DNA of 64,000 nt from CAYYJR01 sp964472305 (GTDB lineage: Bacteria; Armatimonadota; Hebobacteria; CAIYQO01). The notes below the pieces were generated by a model. That model worked only from the letters and a program-made list of their open reading frames with translations, had not been told where the DNA came from and ran no database searches. Both the position numbers and the translations under genes were made by a program. Positions 26,833 through 35,582 of this stretch are shown here, in pieces. Each line of letters starts with the position of its first letter. Position 1 is the first letter of the stretch. Location of the stretch: positions 1 to 64,000 of the forward strand of contig CAYYJR010000011.1 in assembly GCA_964472305.1 (NCBI GenBank). Reading direction: 5' to 3'.

Positions 26833-27651
26833 TTATAGCAGCGGCGTCAGCAGCTCGATGGCACGCTTGATGTCGATAATCTGCTGCGGGCCGCTGATTT
26901 CGCGCTCGATGGTGAGCGAGCCGGTGTAGCCCAATGCCTTCAGCTTGCCGACCAGCGCGGGGAAGTTCACCCGGCCTTCGCCCAGCGGCTTCTCGTGGCC
27001 GAGGTAGTAGCCGTCGGTGGGGTATTCGCCGTCCTTTGCGTGCACGCCGCGCACGTATTTGCCGAAAATATCCAGCGCGTCCACCGGGTTGGCGTTGCCG
27101 TAGAGCAGCAGGTTGGCGGGGTCGAGGTTGACGCCCAGGTTGCCGGTGCCCACGTCCTGGATGCAGCGCAGCAGCACCATCGGCGTCTCCTGGCCGGTTT
27201 CGAAGTTAAAGAAGACGTCGCGCGCGAGAGCGTATTCGGTGATTTCTTTCAGCGCATCCACGGTGCCACGGTAGTTCGGGTCTTTCGGGTTGGGCGGCAG
27301 AAAGCCGACGTGGGTGGCCATGTCCTTTGTACCCAGCCAGGTAGCCACGTCCGCGCCGTGCTTCAACTCCTGGGTGCGCACGGTGCGGTATTCCGGCGGC
27401 ACCAGCCCGATGGTGGACGGCCCATCGATGTAGTTCCACTCCGCCGGTCCGCTGTAGCCGCACCAGAACAGCGTGATCGTCACTCCCGCCACCTCGGCGG
27501 CGGCGCGCGTGCGCTCGGCTTGCTGCCGGGTGACCGCCGTGCCCCACGACGCGAGCTGGCATGCACTCAGCCCCACCTCGCGGATCGACGCGAACGCCGC
27601 TTCCGGCTCGTTGCTCAAGCCCATCATGACACCGATACTCAATTTTGACAT
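26833..27651 (-). CDS. Sugar phosphate isomerase/epimerase (xylose-isomerase-like TIM barrel)
   Basis: The 272-residue protein has the metal-site series of the AP-endonuclease-2/xylose-isomerase-like family: Glu in FFNFETGQE, Asp in GVNLDPANLLL, His in GVHAKDGEYP and Glu in LTIEREISGP. GGAGGAATCGC precedes the ATG at 27651. It lies 108 bases behind a URO-D gene on the same strand, so the two are probably co-transcribed. Substrate cannot be told from the sequence; the family acts on sugars, inositols and related compounds. Confidence 0.82.
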   Translation of the reverse strand: MSKLSIGVMMGLSNEPEAAFASIREVGLSACQLASWGTAVTRQQAERTRAAAEVAGVTITLFWCGYSGPAEWNYIDGPSTIGLVPPEYRTVRTQELKHGADVATWLGTKDMATHVGFLPPNPKDPNYRGTVDALKEITEYALARDVFFNFETGQETPMVLLRCIQDVGTGNLGVNLDPANLLLYGNANPVDALDIFGKYVRGVHAKDGEYPTDGYYLGHEKPLGEGRVNFPALVGKLKALGYTGSLTIEREISGPQQIIDIKRAIELLTPLL

Positions 27652-27759
27652 GCGATTCCTCCACCGGATTCGTGTCCGCAGTGTGAAAATCCGGTTCCTT
27701 CGGCGCATCGGTCCCGTCAGGGAGCAGATCGTGCCGTTCCTCAGGGCGATCCCGAAAGG

Positions 27760-28875
27760 CTATTGCATTGCGCGCCATGTTTCCAACACGCGGGGCGGAT
27801 TGGCGGATTCGTCGGCGCGCAGTGTGGGCATGAAGATCAGTCCTTTGCGCGCGCCGCCGGTGTAACCGATGACGCGGCGGAAATAGGCGTCCAGCGTCTC
27901 GTCATCGCCACGCGGAATGCTTCCGCAGTAGCATTTGCCGGCGTCGATGAGCGCGGGAATGATGACGGAGAAATCGTGGCGTTCAGGATTGCCGAAGTTC
28001 AGCCCGCGCACCAGCGGCTCAGCCAGTATGCCGGCGAGCAGCGCGGCGTTGTCGCCGCAATAGTGCACCCAGCCGCCGCCGAAGGCCGCCAGCGCGCGCC
28101 GGCGATAGGGGTGGACGAAGACATCCAGCATTTCCGGGGCCAGCAGCGTGGCGGTGTCCTCGCAGGAGCGTACGCCGCCGTTGGCCAGTGCCAGGTTCAT
28201 ATGATACCCGCCATCCAGCGACTCGCCGATCCAGGCTTTTATCACCCGCGTGCCTTCGATATAGAGTGTCGTTGCCTTCTCCAGCAAGCGGTGGGCATAC
28301 CCGGGATCATCATGCAACACGTAGAAAAGGTCATTGCCATAGAGCAGGTGGGCGAGGTCGAATGGGCTTTGCGTGTCGGCGCAAAAGAGCTGCACGCACT
28401 CCGGAAGACGCGCGCGGAAGAAACGGTACAGTTCCCGCACACGCGGCATCACTCCCTCGGCGGCGAAATCGACGACGGTGGGATCGAAGGCGTCGAGGGC
28501 GTCCGGCGTCAAGTGCCCGGTCCACGGCAGGCTGACTTCGGAGGGAAGGAGCTTGCAGCCGGCGATAGAGGCCAACGTGCCGGTGCCGGTGTTGGCGCGC
28601 ACCGCCAATTGTGCGTCGGAGCCGGCGCGCGCCAGGCAGACCAACCCGGCGGCCGTGTCGTAGAGCATCTGCTCGGCGTCTTCGACATGGCGGCGCAGGT
28701 CGCTATTCCAGGCAATACCCTCCGGGATATCCGTGCTGCCGAAGAGGATGGGCAGGCTGTCGGTGGGGCAGTCGTGCCACACATCGATCATGCGACGCCG
28801 GCCGGCCGCCAATGCCCGCGGATCGGGTTGGATCAAGTCGAGCAGCGCATCGAGGGGAAGCGTGGTGGTGGGCAT
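27760..28875 (-). CDS. URO-D superfamily protein
   Basis: The 371-residue protein has an N-terminal RRMIDVWHDCPTDSLPILFG, a central FDLAHLLYGNDLFYVLHDDP and a C-terminal WVHYCGDNAALLAGILAEP followed by VRGLNFGNPERHD, the pattern of URO-D-like barrels. ATG 28875 has AAGGAAGG upstream; a GTG five codons earlier is less likely. It begins 30 bases after gatC ends and precedes a sugar isomerase, a pairing that suggests carbohydrate-linked metabolism rather than haem synthesis (inference). Confidence 0.7.
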   Translation of the reverse strand: MPTTTLPLDALLDLIQPDPRALAAGRRRMIDVWHDCPTDSLPILFGSTDIPEGIAWNSDLRRHVEDAEQMLYDTAAGLVCLARAGSDAQLAVRANTGTGTLASIAGCKLLPSEVSLPWTGHLTPDALDAFDPTVVDFAAEGVMPRVRELYRFFRARLPECVQLFCADTQSPFDLAHLLYGNDLFYVLHDDPGYAHRLLEKATTLYIEGTRVIKAWIGESLDGGYHMNLALANGGVRSCEDTATLLAPEMLDVFVHPYRRRALAAFGGGWVHYCGDNAALLAGILAEPLVRGLNFGNPERHDFSVIIPALIDAGKCYCGSIPRGDDETLDAYFRRVIGYTGGARKGLIFMPTLRADESANPPRVLETWRAMQ

Positions 28876-28905
28876 GGGACCTTCCTTCACGTGATGCGGA
28901 AAGAA

Positions 28906-29193
28906 TTATTCAACCACGCGCGGCACTTTGAACAGATCATCACGGCGTTCGGGGGCATTCGCCAGCGCCACATCAGGCTCTACGCTGGGCCGTTCGCAAT
29001 CCGCGCGCAGCACGTTCACCATCGGCACCACGTGGGTGGTGGCGGCGCTCTGGCTGGTATCCGCTTCTTGCAACTCCTCAAAATATCCGAGGATGGAGTT
29101 CAACTGCCCGGTGAAACGCTCCACCTCATCATCGGAGAGCTTCAACCGGCCCAGCAACGCTACATGCTCGACTTCATCGCGTGACAGGCGCAT
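28906..29193 (-). CDS. gatC: Asp-tRNA(Asn)/Glu-tRNA(Gln) amidotransferase subunit C
   Basis: This 95-residue protein has the full GatC pattern: SRDEVEHVALLGRLKLSDDE at the N-terminus, FTGQLNSILGYFEELQEADT in the middle, and a C-terminal ANAPERRDDLFKVPRVVE. GatC stabilises the GatAB amidotransferase that makes Gln-tRNA and Asn-tRNA by transamidation. AAAGGA precedes the ATG at 29193. The partners gatA and gatB are not in the window. Confidence 0.95.
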   Translation of the reverse strand: MRLSRDEVEHVALLGRLKLSDDEVERFTGQLNSILGYFEELQEADTSQSAATTHVVPMVNVLRADCERPSVEPDVALANAPERRDDLFKVPRVVE

Positions 29194-29329
29194 CGCTTAG
29201 TTCCTTTCCGTGCGGCTCATTATATCATCGTGCCTGTCCGCGGACAAGCGGAAGGGATCACGAAATGACGGGCTGTAAAGGACACAAAGCGCATGAGTGT
29301 GTCTTTGCGTCCTTTGCGGCTAAGGTGCG

Positions 29330-30829
29330 TCACGCCGCTTCCGCGATTGATTGGCCGCCCAGGGTAGGATTGATTTCCAGCCAATGGCCAAGGGCAAGGT
29401 TGTAATGGAGGATGCGGTCGTTATTGGTATCAGCGATGAAGAGCTCCTCTCCTGCGATGGAAAGACCGCCGGGTTCATAGAGCGCGGGCTTGCCATCCTG
29501 CCGCAGGCCGGGACGACCGGTACCGACAGCGGTGACGATCTCGCGCGAGGCCAGATCGATGCGCTTGATTTTATGGTTGTAGGTGTCGGCCACGTAAACG
29601 TATTGTCCCTGAGCGGAGATCCCGAGAGGATGCTGCAACAGTGCATGCCCGATCGAGCCGTCCTGATCGCCGAAGGTGAATAATCCCTGCCCGACCAGTG
29701 TACTGACCAATCCTTGTGCCGCATCGTATTCGCGCACCGCGCTGGTTTCCGAATCGGCAAAGAACAACAACTCCCCGGCAGCGGATAGCCCGGATGGCTG
29801 TGCCAGCACCGCACGCCGCGCGACATTGTCGGCGATATCCTCCCGTCCGGTGCCCGCCACCACTTCCGCGATTTCCGTCTGCGGATCATAGGCCCAGATC
29901 TGGTGCAGTCCCGCCATGGCGATATACAGCTTGCCGTTGAGGAAGGCCACGTCCCACGGTGAGTTCAGCAACTGGTCGCGGCCGCGATGCCCGCCGCGCC
30001 GGTCGTAACCGATAATGCCGTTGCCAAGGGCGGTATGCACGTGAAAGCTGGTCAGATCGACTTGCCGCACCATGTGGTTATCGGTATCGGCGATATACAG
30101 GTTGTTGCCGAACAGCGCCATCCCCTGCGGATTGCGGAACCGCGCGTCGCTATACATGCCGTCCACCTGCCCGGGCATGCCGCTGCCCAGAAAGCCGATA
30201 ATCTCGCCACGCCAGTCGGTGATCAGCACGCGGTGATGGCCGGAATCGGCGATGAACAGCCGCCCACCCGCGCGGTCGGCCAGCACTTTGCCGGGAAACA
30301 GTAATCCGCTGCGCGAGGGTGGGCGCTGTTCAGGTTTCAACGTGATGGGGCCGTCGGCTAACAGTTCCCGGTCGCGCCCGATGTCGAGCAATCCGGCGAT
30401 CAACCGGTCTAGCTCCTCCCGATGGCCTTCCCCGCTGAACATGGCGATGAGATAGCCATTGGGATCGATTACCGCCAGCGTCGGCCAGGCATTCACCGCG
30501 TAGGCATCCCAGATGGCGTGTGCCTGATCGACGACTACCGGGTGGGTGACGCCCAGGCGCAGGATGGCCTGGCGGATATTCTCCGGGTACGCCTCGGTCG
30601 TATATTTATTGCTGTGTACGCCGATGAAGACTACCGGGTCGTGGGCGTATTTGTGCTCCAGATAAGCCAGGTCGGGGATCACGTGCAAACAGTTGATGCA
30701 ACAGTATGTCCAGAAGTCGAGTACCGTCACCCGCCCGCGCAGTTCCCCGCTGAACGCCAGCGGGTGATCGACGTTGAACCACGTATAGCCGGCGGGAATT
30801 TCCGGCGCCCGCGTCGGCGGCAGATCCAT
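29330..30829 (-). CDS. Thioredoxin-like domain plus NHL beta-propeller (NHLRC2-like)
   Basis: The 499-residue protein has a thioredoxin fold at about residues 10-150 with WTYCCINCLHVIPDLAYLE, the CCINC redox motif typical of NHLRC2, then VHSNKYTTEAYPENIRQAIL. Residues about 170-490 form NHL repeats (RLFIADSGHHRVLITDWRG; NLYIADTDNHMVRQVDL; YVYVADTYNHKIKRIDLASR; ELFIADTNNDRILHYNL). There is no signal peptide. Bacterial homologues are widespread but untested; a redox or scaffold role is inferred. AGGGAGG lies 6 bases before the ATG at 30829. Confidence 0.88.
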   Translation of the reverse strand: MDLPPTRAPEIPAGYTWFNVDHPLAFSGELRGRVTVLDFWTYCCINCLHVIPDLAYLEHKYAHDPVVFIGVHSNKYTTEAYPENIRQAILRLGVTHPVVVDQAHAIWDAYAVNAWPTLAVIDPNGYLIAMFSGEGHREELDRLIAGLLDIGRDRELLADGPITLKPEQRPPSRSGLLFPGKVLADRAGGRLFIADSGHHRVLITDWRGEIIGFLGSGMPGQVDGMYSDARFRNPQGMALFGNNLYIADTDNHMVRQVDLTSFHVHTALGNGIIGYDRRGGHRGRDQLLNSPWDVAFLNGKLYIAMAGLHQIWAYDPQTEIAEVVAGTGREDIADNVARRAVLAQPSGLSAAGELLFFADSETSAVREYDAAQGLVSTLVGQGLFTFGDQDGSIGHALLQHPLGISAQGQYVYVADTYNHKIKRIDLASREIVTAVGTGRPGLRQDGKPALYEPGGLSIAGEELFIADTNNDRILHYNLALGHWLEINPTLGGQSIAEAA

Positions 30830-30977
30830 GGCAGCCTCCCTGTGATACAGCTTCAGGTTGGTCTGCCCGGCATGCGGAACAGGTAAACATCAGACGGTGC
30901 CAATTGTTTGAACCGTGATGTGCGGGAGTATGGGATGCCTATGATGTCTGGATCTCTGGGTATTATGATCACTCGGT

Positions 30978-32324
30978 TCAGACAAGCGTATTCGCCGCGG
31001 CATCCGGCAGGTAGGCGCCTTCGTCGAGCAGTCGGCGGCAGAGGCGCAGCGTGTCGACGGCGTGCACGTCGGCGTCGCCGGCGGCGGCGAGGGCGGCGGC
31101 AAGGCCAGCGGCTTCACCCATGGCCAGGCAGACGGGCATCACGCGTATGGACCCCTGCACGGGACGATCGCAGGAGATGGCGCGCCCCGCCGTCAATACG
31201 TTGCGCAGATTTTTCGGGATCAGGCAGCGATACGGAATGCCGTGCGATTCGCCGGGATGATAGTTCTCGTAGCGTTCCATCACATTCAGTTGCCCCTGGC
31301 GCGATTGCGCGATTTCGTGCTTGGCGGTGTGGATGTCGATCGGATACGCGTTACGGCAAATTTCATCGGGAAAGCCGCGGCGGGCAACGTAATCTTCGAT
31401 GGTGAGCACATAGTCACCGAGGATGCGGCGCGTTTCGCGAATGCCCATCAGCGCGCCGGTATTGGCGAGGAAGGCGTTGGCGAACGCGGGGTGGTATTCG
31501 CGCAGCGCCGCACAAAACTCCGCCGCGAGCTGGCGCCCCGCGATGAGCGCGGCGGAAACGCTGTGCGGATCGGTGTTGTCGATGTCCCACAAGTGACCGG
31601 CGTTGAAGCCGACGGCGCCCGGCCCGACCAGGTTGTTACACAGGTGCATGTCCGGGATACGCGGGTAGCGGCCGGAATCGAGAATTTGTTTGAGGATGGC
31701 CGGATGCAGGCGTGGACCGTGGAGATAGGCGTAGGTATCTACATTGGCGAGTACAAAACAATGCGTGGCTGGTTGCAGTTCGCCGGTGGCATCGTCGCCT
31801 TTCTGGAAATCAGCGCCTGCCCACGCGGCCAGGTCGCCGTCACCGGTGCAATCGACGTAAATGGGAGCGCGGTACGCCGCCAGGCCGTCTTTATTGCCGA
31901 GGATAAGGGCGGATACGCCGTTTTCATCGGTCTCGACGCTGCAGAGTTGTGTATTGAAGAGCACCGTGGCGCCTGCGCCGGTCACCAGCGCATCATAAAT
32001 ACGTTTCAAGGCTTCGGCATCGATCGGCACCCAATCCCGCGCCTCGCTGTTGACATGCGCCATGGCCTGCTTCGTCGCGCGGAAGACCTGCTCCGCCAGG
32101 CCGCGGTAGATAACGCGCTCTTTATCGGAAAACGGGCACCAGGCGGGCACCAGTCCCACGGTGCCCATGCCGCCCAGGCAACCGGTAGCCTCCACCAGCA
32201 GTGTGCGCGCTCCTTCGCGCGCCGCCGCTGTTGCCGCCGTGCAACCCGCCGGTCCTCCGCCGACCACGACCACATCCCAACCATCATGCAGTGGAAGCGA
32301 CTGTGTAAAGCGATAACTGGACAT
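30978..32324 (-). CDS. FAD-dependent oxidoreductase (FAD_oxidored family)
   Basis: The 448-residue protein has a dinucleotide-binding N-terminus VVVVGGGPAGCTAATAAARE, then EATGCLGGMGTVGLVPAWCP as in the PF12831 family, and a later CTGDGDLAAWAGADFQKG that fits the FAD second contact. The C-terminus has the DRPVQGSIRVMPVCLAMG and GEAAGLAAALA finish of this family. Members are often found with sugar-degradation genes in Armatimonadota, Planctomycetes and Verrucomicrobia, with few tested. GGAG lies 8 bases before the ATG at 32324; a frame extension to 32447 is unsupported. Confidence 0.85.
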   Translation of the reverse strand: MSSYRFTQSLPLHDGWDVVVVGGGPAGCTAATAAAREGARTLLVEATGCLGGMGTVGLVPAWCPFSDKERVIYRGLAEQVFRATKQAMAHVNSEARDWVPIDAEALKRIYDALVTGAGATVLFNTQLCSVETDENGVSALILGNKDGLAAYRAPIYVDCTGDGDLAAWAGADFQKGDDATGELQPATHCFVLANVDTYAYLHGPRLHPAILKQILDSGRYPRIPDMHLCNNLVGPGAVGFNAGHLWDIDNTDPHSVSAALIAGRQLAAEFCAALREYHPAFANAFLANTGALMGIRETRRILGDYVLTIEDYVARRGFPDEICRNAYPIDIHTAKHEIAQSRQGQLNVMERYENYHPGESHGIPYRCLIPKNLRNVLTAGRAISCDRPVQGSIRVMPVCLAMGEAAGLAAALAAAGDADVHAVDTLRLCRRLLDEGAYLPDAAANTLV

Positions 32325-32466
32325 AAGAAATCTCCGTTGGCGAATTGTCCGGTGGCTAAAACGGTTAGCCATGACTTCCTCAACCATCGTGTGGGGCGCT
32401 ATCCGTCGCGTAAAATCGTCGTGAGTTCTGACAGAGCAGACCAGCACAACACCATACGAAATCGAT

Positions 32467-34035
32467 TCAGTCCACTCGATAATGCGCGCCCATGCTGATC
32501 GGATTGCGCAGGGCAGCGTCGGTGATGAGCAGTGCGACTTCGATGGCGTTGCGCAGGCCGATGAGCTGGTCGGAAAGCTTGGTTTCGCGATAGAACTGTT
32601 CGATGCGGTGTTCCAGGTAGCTCAGGTCGGCGCGGGCGCGGACCAGACGCTTGGTCGTGCGCACGATGCCGGCGTAATTCCACATGGTGGTACGGATGGT
32701 CATCCAGTCCTGCACGATGAGCGCCGGGTCGATGCTCTCCGTCAGGTCGGCGTCATGCCATTCGGCGACGTGGTCGAAGCGCGTTTCTGTTTCGGCACGG
32801 GCGGCGCGGGCAGCGTCCTCCCCCGCTTTCACTCCCCATGTCAGCGCTTCCAGCAGCGAGGTGCTGGCCAGCCGGTTGGCGCCGTGTACGCCGGTGCAGG
32901 AGGTTTCGCCTACGGCGTAGAGATTCGGCAGCGACGAGCGGCCCAGCAGGTCCGCCTTGATACCGCCCATGAAGAAGTGCGCAGCCGGCACGACCGGAAT
33001 CGGATCGCGGGTGATGTCCACGCCGTAATTCAGCAGCGTGTGGTAGATGGTGGGGAAGCGTTTGGTGACGTCTACCTCGATCTCCGAAAGATCGAGCAGC
33101 ATGTATTCCGAACCTTCCTTCAGCATTTCTTCCCAGATCGAGCGGGCAACCACGTCGCGCGGGGCCAGTTCAGCGAGCGGGTGGTAATGCGCCATGAAGC
33201 GCTCGCCTTTCCGGTTGCGCAGCACCGCGCCTTCGCCGCGCACCGCCTCGGAGATGAGGAAGCGGTCGGCGTCGCGGTGATAAAACGCGGTAGGATGGAA
33301 CTGCACGAATTCGGCGTTGATGATCTCCGCCTGAGCGCGGTGCGCCATGGCCAGACCATCACCGCGCGCACCATGCGGGTTGGTGGAGTGCAGATAAATC
33401 TGTCCCAGCCCACCGGTGGCCAGGATCGTCTTGCGCGCCAGCACTTTGCGCACTCCCCCGGTGCCCTGGTCCAGCAGATAGGCCCCCAGGCACACCACCG
33501 GCTCGTAAATGGCCAGCGGGTCGAGGGAATGGTGCGGCAAACTGATAAGGTCGACGGCGGTGTGGCCGTGCCAGATTTCGATGTTTGGGTGGGCGCGCAC
33601 GCCGGCGGCAAATCCCTCCGCCATGGCGCGCCCGGTGGCATCAGCAGCGTAAAGAATGCGGCGGGTGGAATGCGCGGCTTCCTGGGTGTATTCCAGCTCC
33701 TCGCCTTTGCGCGAAAAGTTCACACCCAGGCGGTTCACCAGCATTTGATACACCAGCGGAGGGCCGTCCTCCGCCAATTGCCGCACCGCGGGTGGCCAAC
33801 ACAAACCATTGCCGGCGGCGACCACGTCCTTCGCCAACAATGCCGGCGAATCGTCGCCACCGCGCGCGATGATGCCGCCTTGCGCATACGCGGTGTTCGA
33901 ATCGGTGATGCTGGCGCCTTTGCAAACGAGCAACACCCGCGCGCCCAGATCGGCAGCCTGCAATGCCGCCGCGCACCCTGCCGCGCCGGTTCCGAGAATT
34001 AATACGTCATAAATCGGTGAATCCATCATCGCCAT
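32467..34035 (-). CDS. nadB: L-aspartate oxidase
   Basis: The 522-residue FAD enzyme oxidises aspartate to iminoaspartate, the first step of de novo NAD synthesis. Markers: VLILGTGAAGCAAALQAADL, SNTAYAQGGIIA, AEFVQFHPTAFYHRDA, ISEAVRGEGAVLRN, MGGIKADLLGRSSLPNLYAV and GVHGANRLASTSLLEALTWG. The succinate dehydrogenase flavoprotein is a relative, but no SdhB or SdhC partner is near. Neither nadA nor nadC is in the window. A LacI-type palindrome lies about 50 bases upstream of the start. Confidence 0.93.
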   Translation of the reverse strand: MAMMDSPIYDVLILGTGAAGCAAALQAADLGARVLLVCKGASITDSNTAYAQGGIIARGGDDSPALLAKDVVAAGNGLCWPPAVRQLAEDGPPLVYQMLVNRLGVNFSRKGEELEYTQEAAHSTRRILYAADATGRAMAEGFAAGVRAHPNIEIWHGHTAVDLISLPHHSLDPLAIYEPVVCLGAYLLDQGTGGVRKVLARKTILATGGLGQIYLHSTNPHGARGDGLAMAHRAQAEIINAEFVQFHPTAFYHRDADRFLISEAVRGEGAVLRNRKGERFMAHYHPLAELAPRDVVARSIWEEMLKEGSEYMLLDLSEIEVDVTKRFPTIYHTLLNYGVDITRDPIPVVPAAHFFMGGIKADLLGRSSLPNLYAVGETSCTGVHGANRLASTSLLEALTWGVKAGEDAARAARAETETRFDHVAEWHDADLTESIDPALIVQDWMTIRTTMWNYAGIVRTTKRLVRARADLSYLEHRIEQFYRETKLSDQLIGLRNAIEVALLITDAALRNPISMGAHYRVD

Positions 34036-34085
34036 AACTTCGTCTCGCGTCACAGTATAGCATGCCGTGTGCGAAGGGAAAATCT

Positions 34086-34099
34086 TGTGAACGCTTTCA
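34086..34099. promoter_or_regulatory. LacI/GalR-type operator-like palindrome (cre-like)
   Basis: TGTGAACGCTTTCA fits the cre consensus TGWNANCGNTNWCA at every defined position. It lies 51-64 bases upstream of the nadB ATG. No LacI-family gene is present in the window, so the regulator is unknown. Confidence 0.45.
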
Positions 34100-34466
34100 C
34101 GAACCCACACTCGTTTCCGCGTGCATGCGCTGTGCATGGCATATGCGCTGTGGTACCCCGGTCACAGCGTTTTATTATACAACATCGGCACGTCGAACGG
34201 ATGCACCTGCAGGACGATCATTACGCGCTTCTCGGACGAACACTGATGCGTTGAGCCATTCTACCAGATAGACTCCACCTTGTGGACGATGTTGGCGGGT
34301 GGTGAAGAAGACGCCGTGCTGTTCCGGCAGCGAGTGCAAGCCGGTTGTGCCGTCAACACAACCATTCGATCTCATCCGAGGCGATGCCAAGGAGTATCAG
34401 TCGATATCGATTGCCCCGGCAGTCGGTGAAATTCGGTAAGAACACGTGCAGGAATACGAACATGAC

Positions 34467-34504
34467 AAAAGGGCAAGACCGCGTCTTACCGCAATCTCGC
34501 CCTT
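34467..34504 (-). terminator. Intrinsic terminator after the DRE-TIM aldolase gene
   Basis: On the minus strand AAGGGCGAGATTGCG pairs with CGCGGTCTTGCCCTT over 15 positions with three G-T wobbles and a 6-base loop, followed by TT and G. The last arm runs into a short T-run (complement of AAAA at 34467-34470). It starts 22 bases after the stop. Confidence 0.75.
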
Positions 34505-34526
34505 CATCCTGTTTCCGGAAACGCGC

Positions 34527-35519
34527 CTATTCCTTTTCCATCATCAGATCGTAGAACAGCACGTAATCGTCCGACGCGTGGCTGGAGCGCAGTTTGATGG
34601 CCATGCGCGGATGCTGGTTGAGCTGGCCAGTGATCATGTAGGGGATGGAATAGCCCCAATCGAGCTGCTTGCGCAGGGGCAGAAAATGCTCCTGAATGCA
34701 TTCCAGCACCGGGCGCAGGTGGAATTTCGGATTCTTCAGGAAGCCGATCAGCAGTTCCAGCGGGCAGTTGCCGGCGCCGCGGCCAAGGCCGTTGATGGTG
34801 GCGTCCAGACGGCTGGCGCCGACGATGAGTGACTCGATGGTATTGGCATAGGCGAGTTGTTGGTTGTTATGGGTATGGATGCCCACCTCTTTCCCGGTGC
34901 CTTCCAGCGCTTTGAGAAAGATCAGCGTCATGTCACGAATCTGCTCGGGGTAGAGCGAGCCGAAACTGTCGACCAGATAGAGCACGTCAACCTTGCTTTG
35001 TGCCAGCACCGCCAGCGCGTCTTCCAACTCGCGATCCTGTACGGTGGAGACGGCCATCAGGTTCAGCGTGGTTTCGTAGCCTTTGTCGTGCGCGTCCGCG
35101 ATCATGTCGATGGCGGTAGGAATCTGGTGAATGTATGCGGCGACGCGGATACAGTCGAGTACGCTCTGTTCCTTTGGCAGGATATCGGTGTGGTAATCCG
35201 TGCGCTCGGCGTCGGCCATGGCGCACAGCTTCAGCGGAGTCGGATTGTCGCCCACCAGCCGGCGCAGGTCGTCTTCGTCGCAGAATTTCCATGTGCCGTG
35301 ATTCTTGCCGGCAAACTGTGTCTTCGACGCCTTGTAGCCCACTTCCATATAGTCCACGCCGGCGGCGACGCAGGCATGATACACGGCGCTGACAAATTGA
35401 TCTTCGAACTGGTGATCGTTAATCAAGCCGCCATCGCGAATGGTGCAGTCCAGCACCTTGATCTCAGGTCGGTACGTAATCAGTGTGCCTTTGGCGTGTT
35501 CGTCTTTGTAATGAGTCAT
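34527..35519 (-). CDS. DRE-TIM metallolyase (HMG-CoA-lyase/hydroxy-oxovalerate aldolase-like)
   Basis: The 330-residue protein has the DRE-type signature VLDCTIRDGGLIND (metal-binding Asp, catalytic Arg), GVDYMEVGYKASKTQF, LYLVDSFGSLYP, the HxH metal site GIHTHNNQQLAYAN and GLGRGAGNCPLELL. This set matches aldolase-domain proteins near 4-hydroxy-2-oxovalerate aldolase, and is not leuA or citramalate synthase. Substrate unknown. AAGGAT lies upstream of the ATG at 35519. Confidence 0.82.
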   Translation of the reverse strand: MTHYKDEHAKGTLITYRPEIKVLDCTIRDGGLINDHQFEDQFVSAVYHACVAAGVDYMEVGYKASKTQFAGKNHGTWKFCDEDDLRRLVGDNPTPLKLCAMADAERTDYHTDILPKEQSVLDCIRVAAYIHQIPTAIDMIADAHDKGYETTLNLMAVSTVQDRELEDALAVLAQSKVDVLYLVDSFGSLYPEQIRDMTLIFLKALEGTGKEVGIHTHNNQQLAYANTIESLIVGASRLDATINGLGRGAGNCPLELLIGFLKNPKFHLRPVLECIQEHFLPLRKQLDWGYSIPYMITGQLNQHPRMAIKLRSSHASDDYVLFYDLMMEKE

Positions 35520-35554
35520 GAACCTAATCCTTATTTATTAACGCTGGGCTCTAA

Positions 35555-35582
35555 TACTTACAAATTCATCGGTTTTTGTCAA
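35555..35582 (-). promoter_or_regulatory. Possible promoter for the aldolase gene at 34527
   Basis: Minus-strand TTGACA (35577-35582) overlaps the end of pabB. The -10 is poor: TAAGTA at 16 bases (35555-35560), or TATTAG at 20. Confidence 0.3.

Larger units (their letters stand above)
34036..34526. other. Intergenic region upstream of nadB
   Basis: This 491-base region holds the LacI-type palindrome at 34086-34099 and the terminator of the downstream-facing aldolase gene (34467-34504). In the rest (34100-34466) I see no gene that can be supported; the short frames there lack ribosome sites and family resemblance. Confidence 0.5.

Noticed and set aside
27763..29184. 473-codon plus-strand frame over a URO-D gene and gatC
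   Set aside because: It would cover two supported genes in antisense and has no family resemblance.
32482..34002. 506-codon frame antisense to nadB
   Set aside because: Overlaps fully with a confident nadB; no domain seen.
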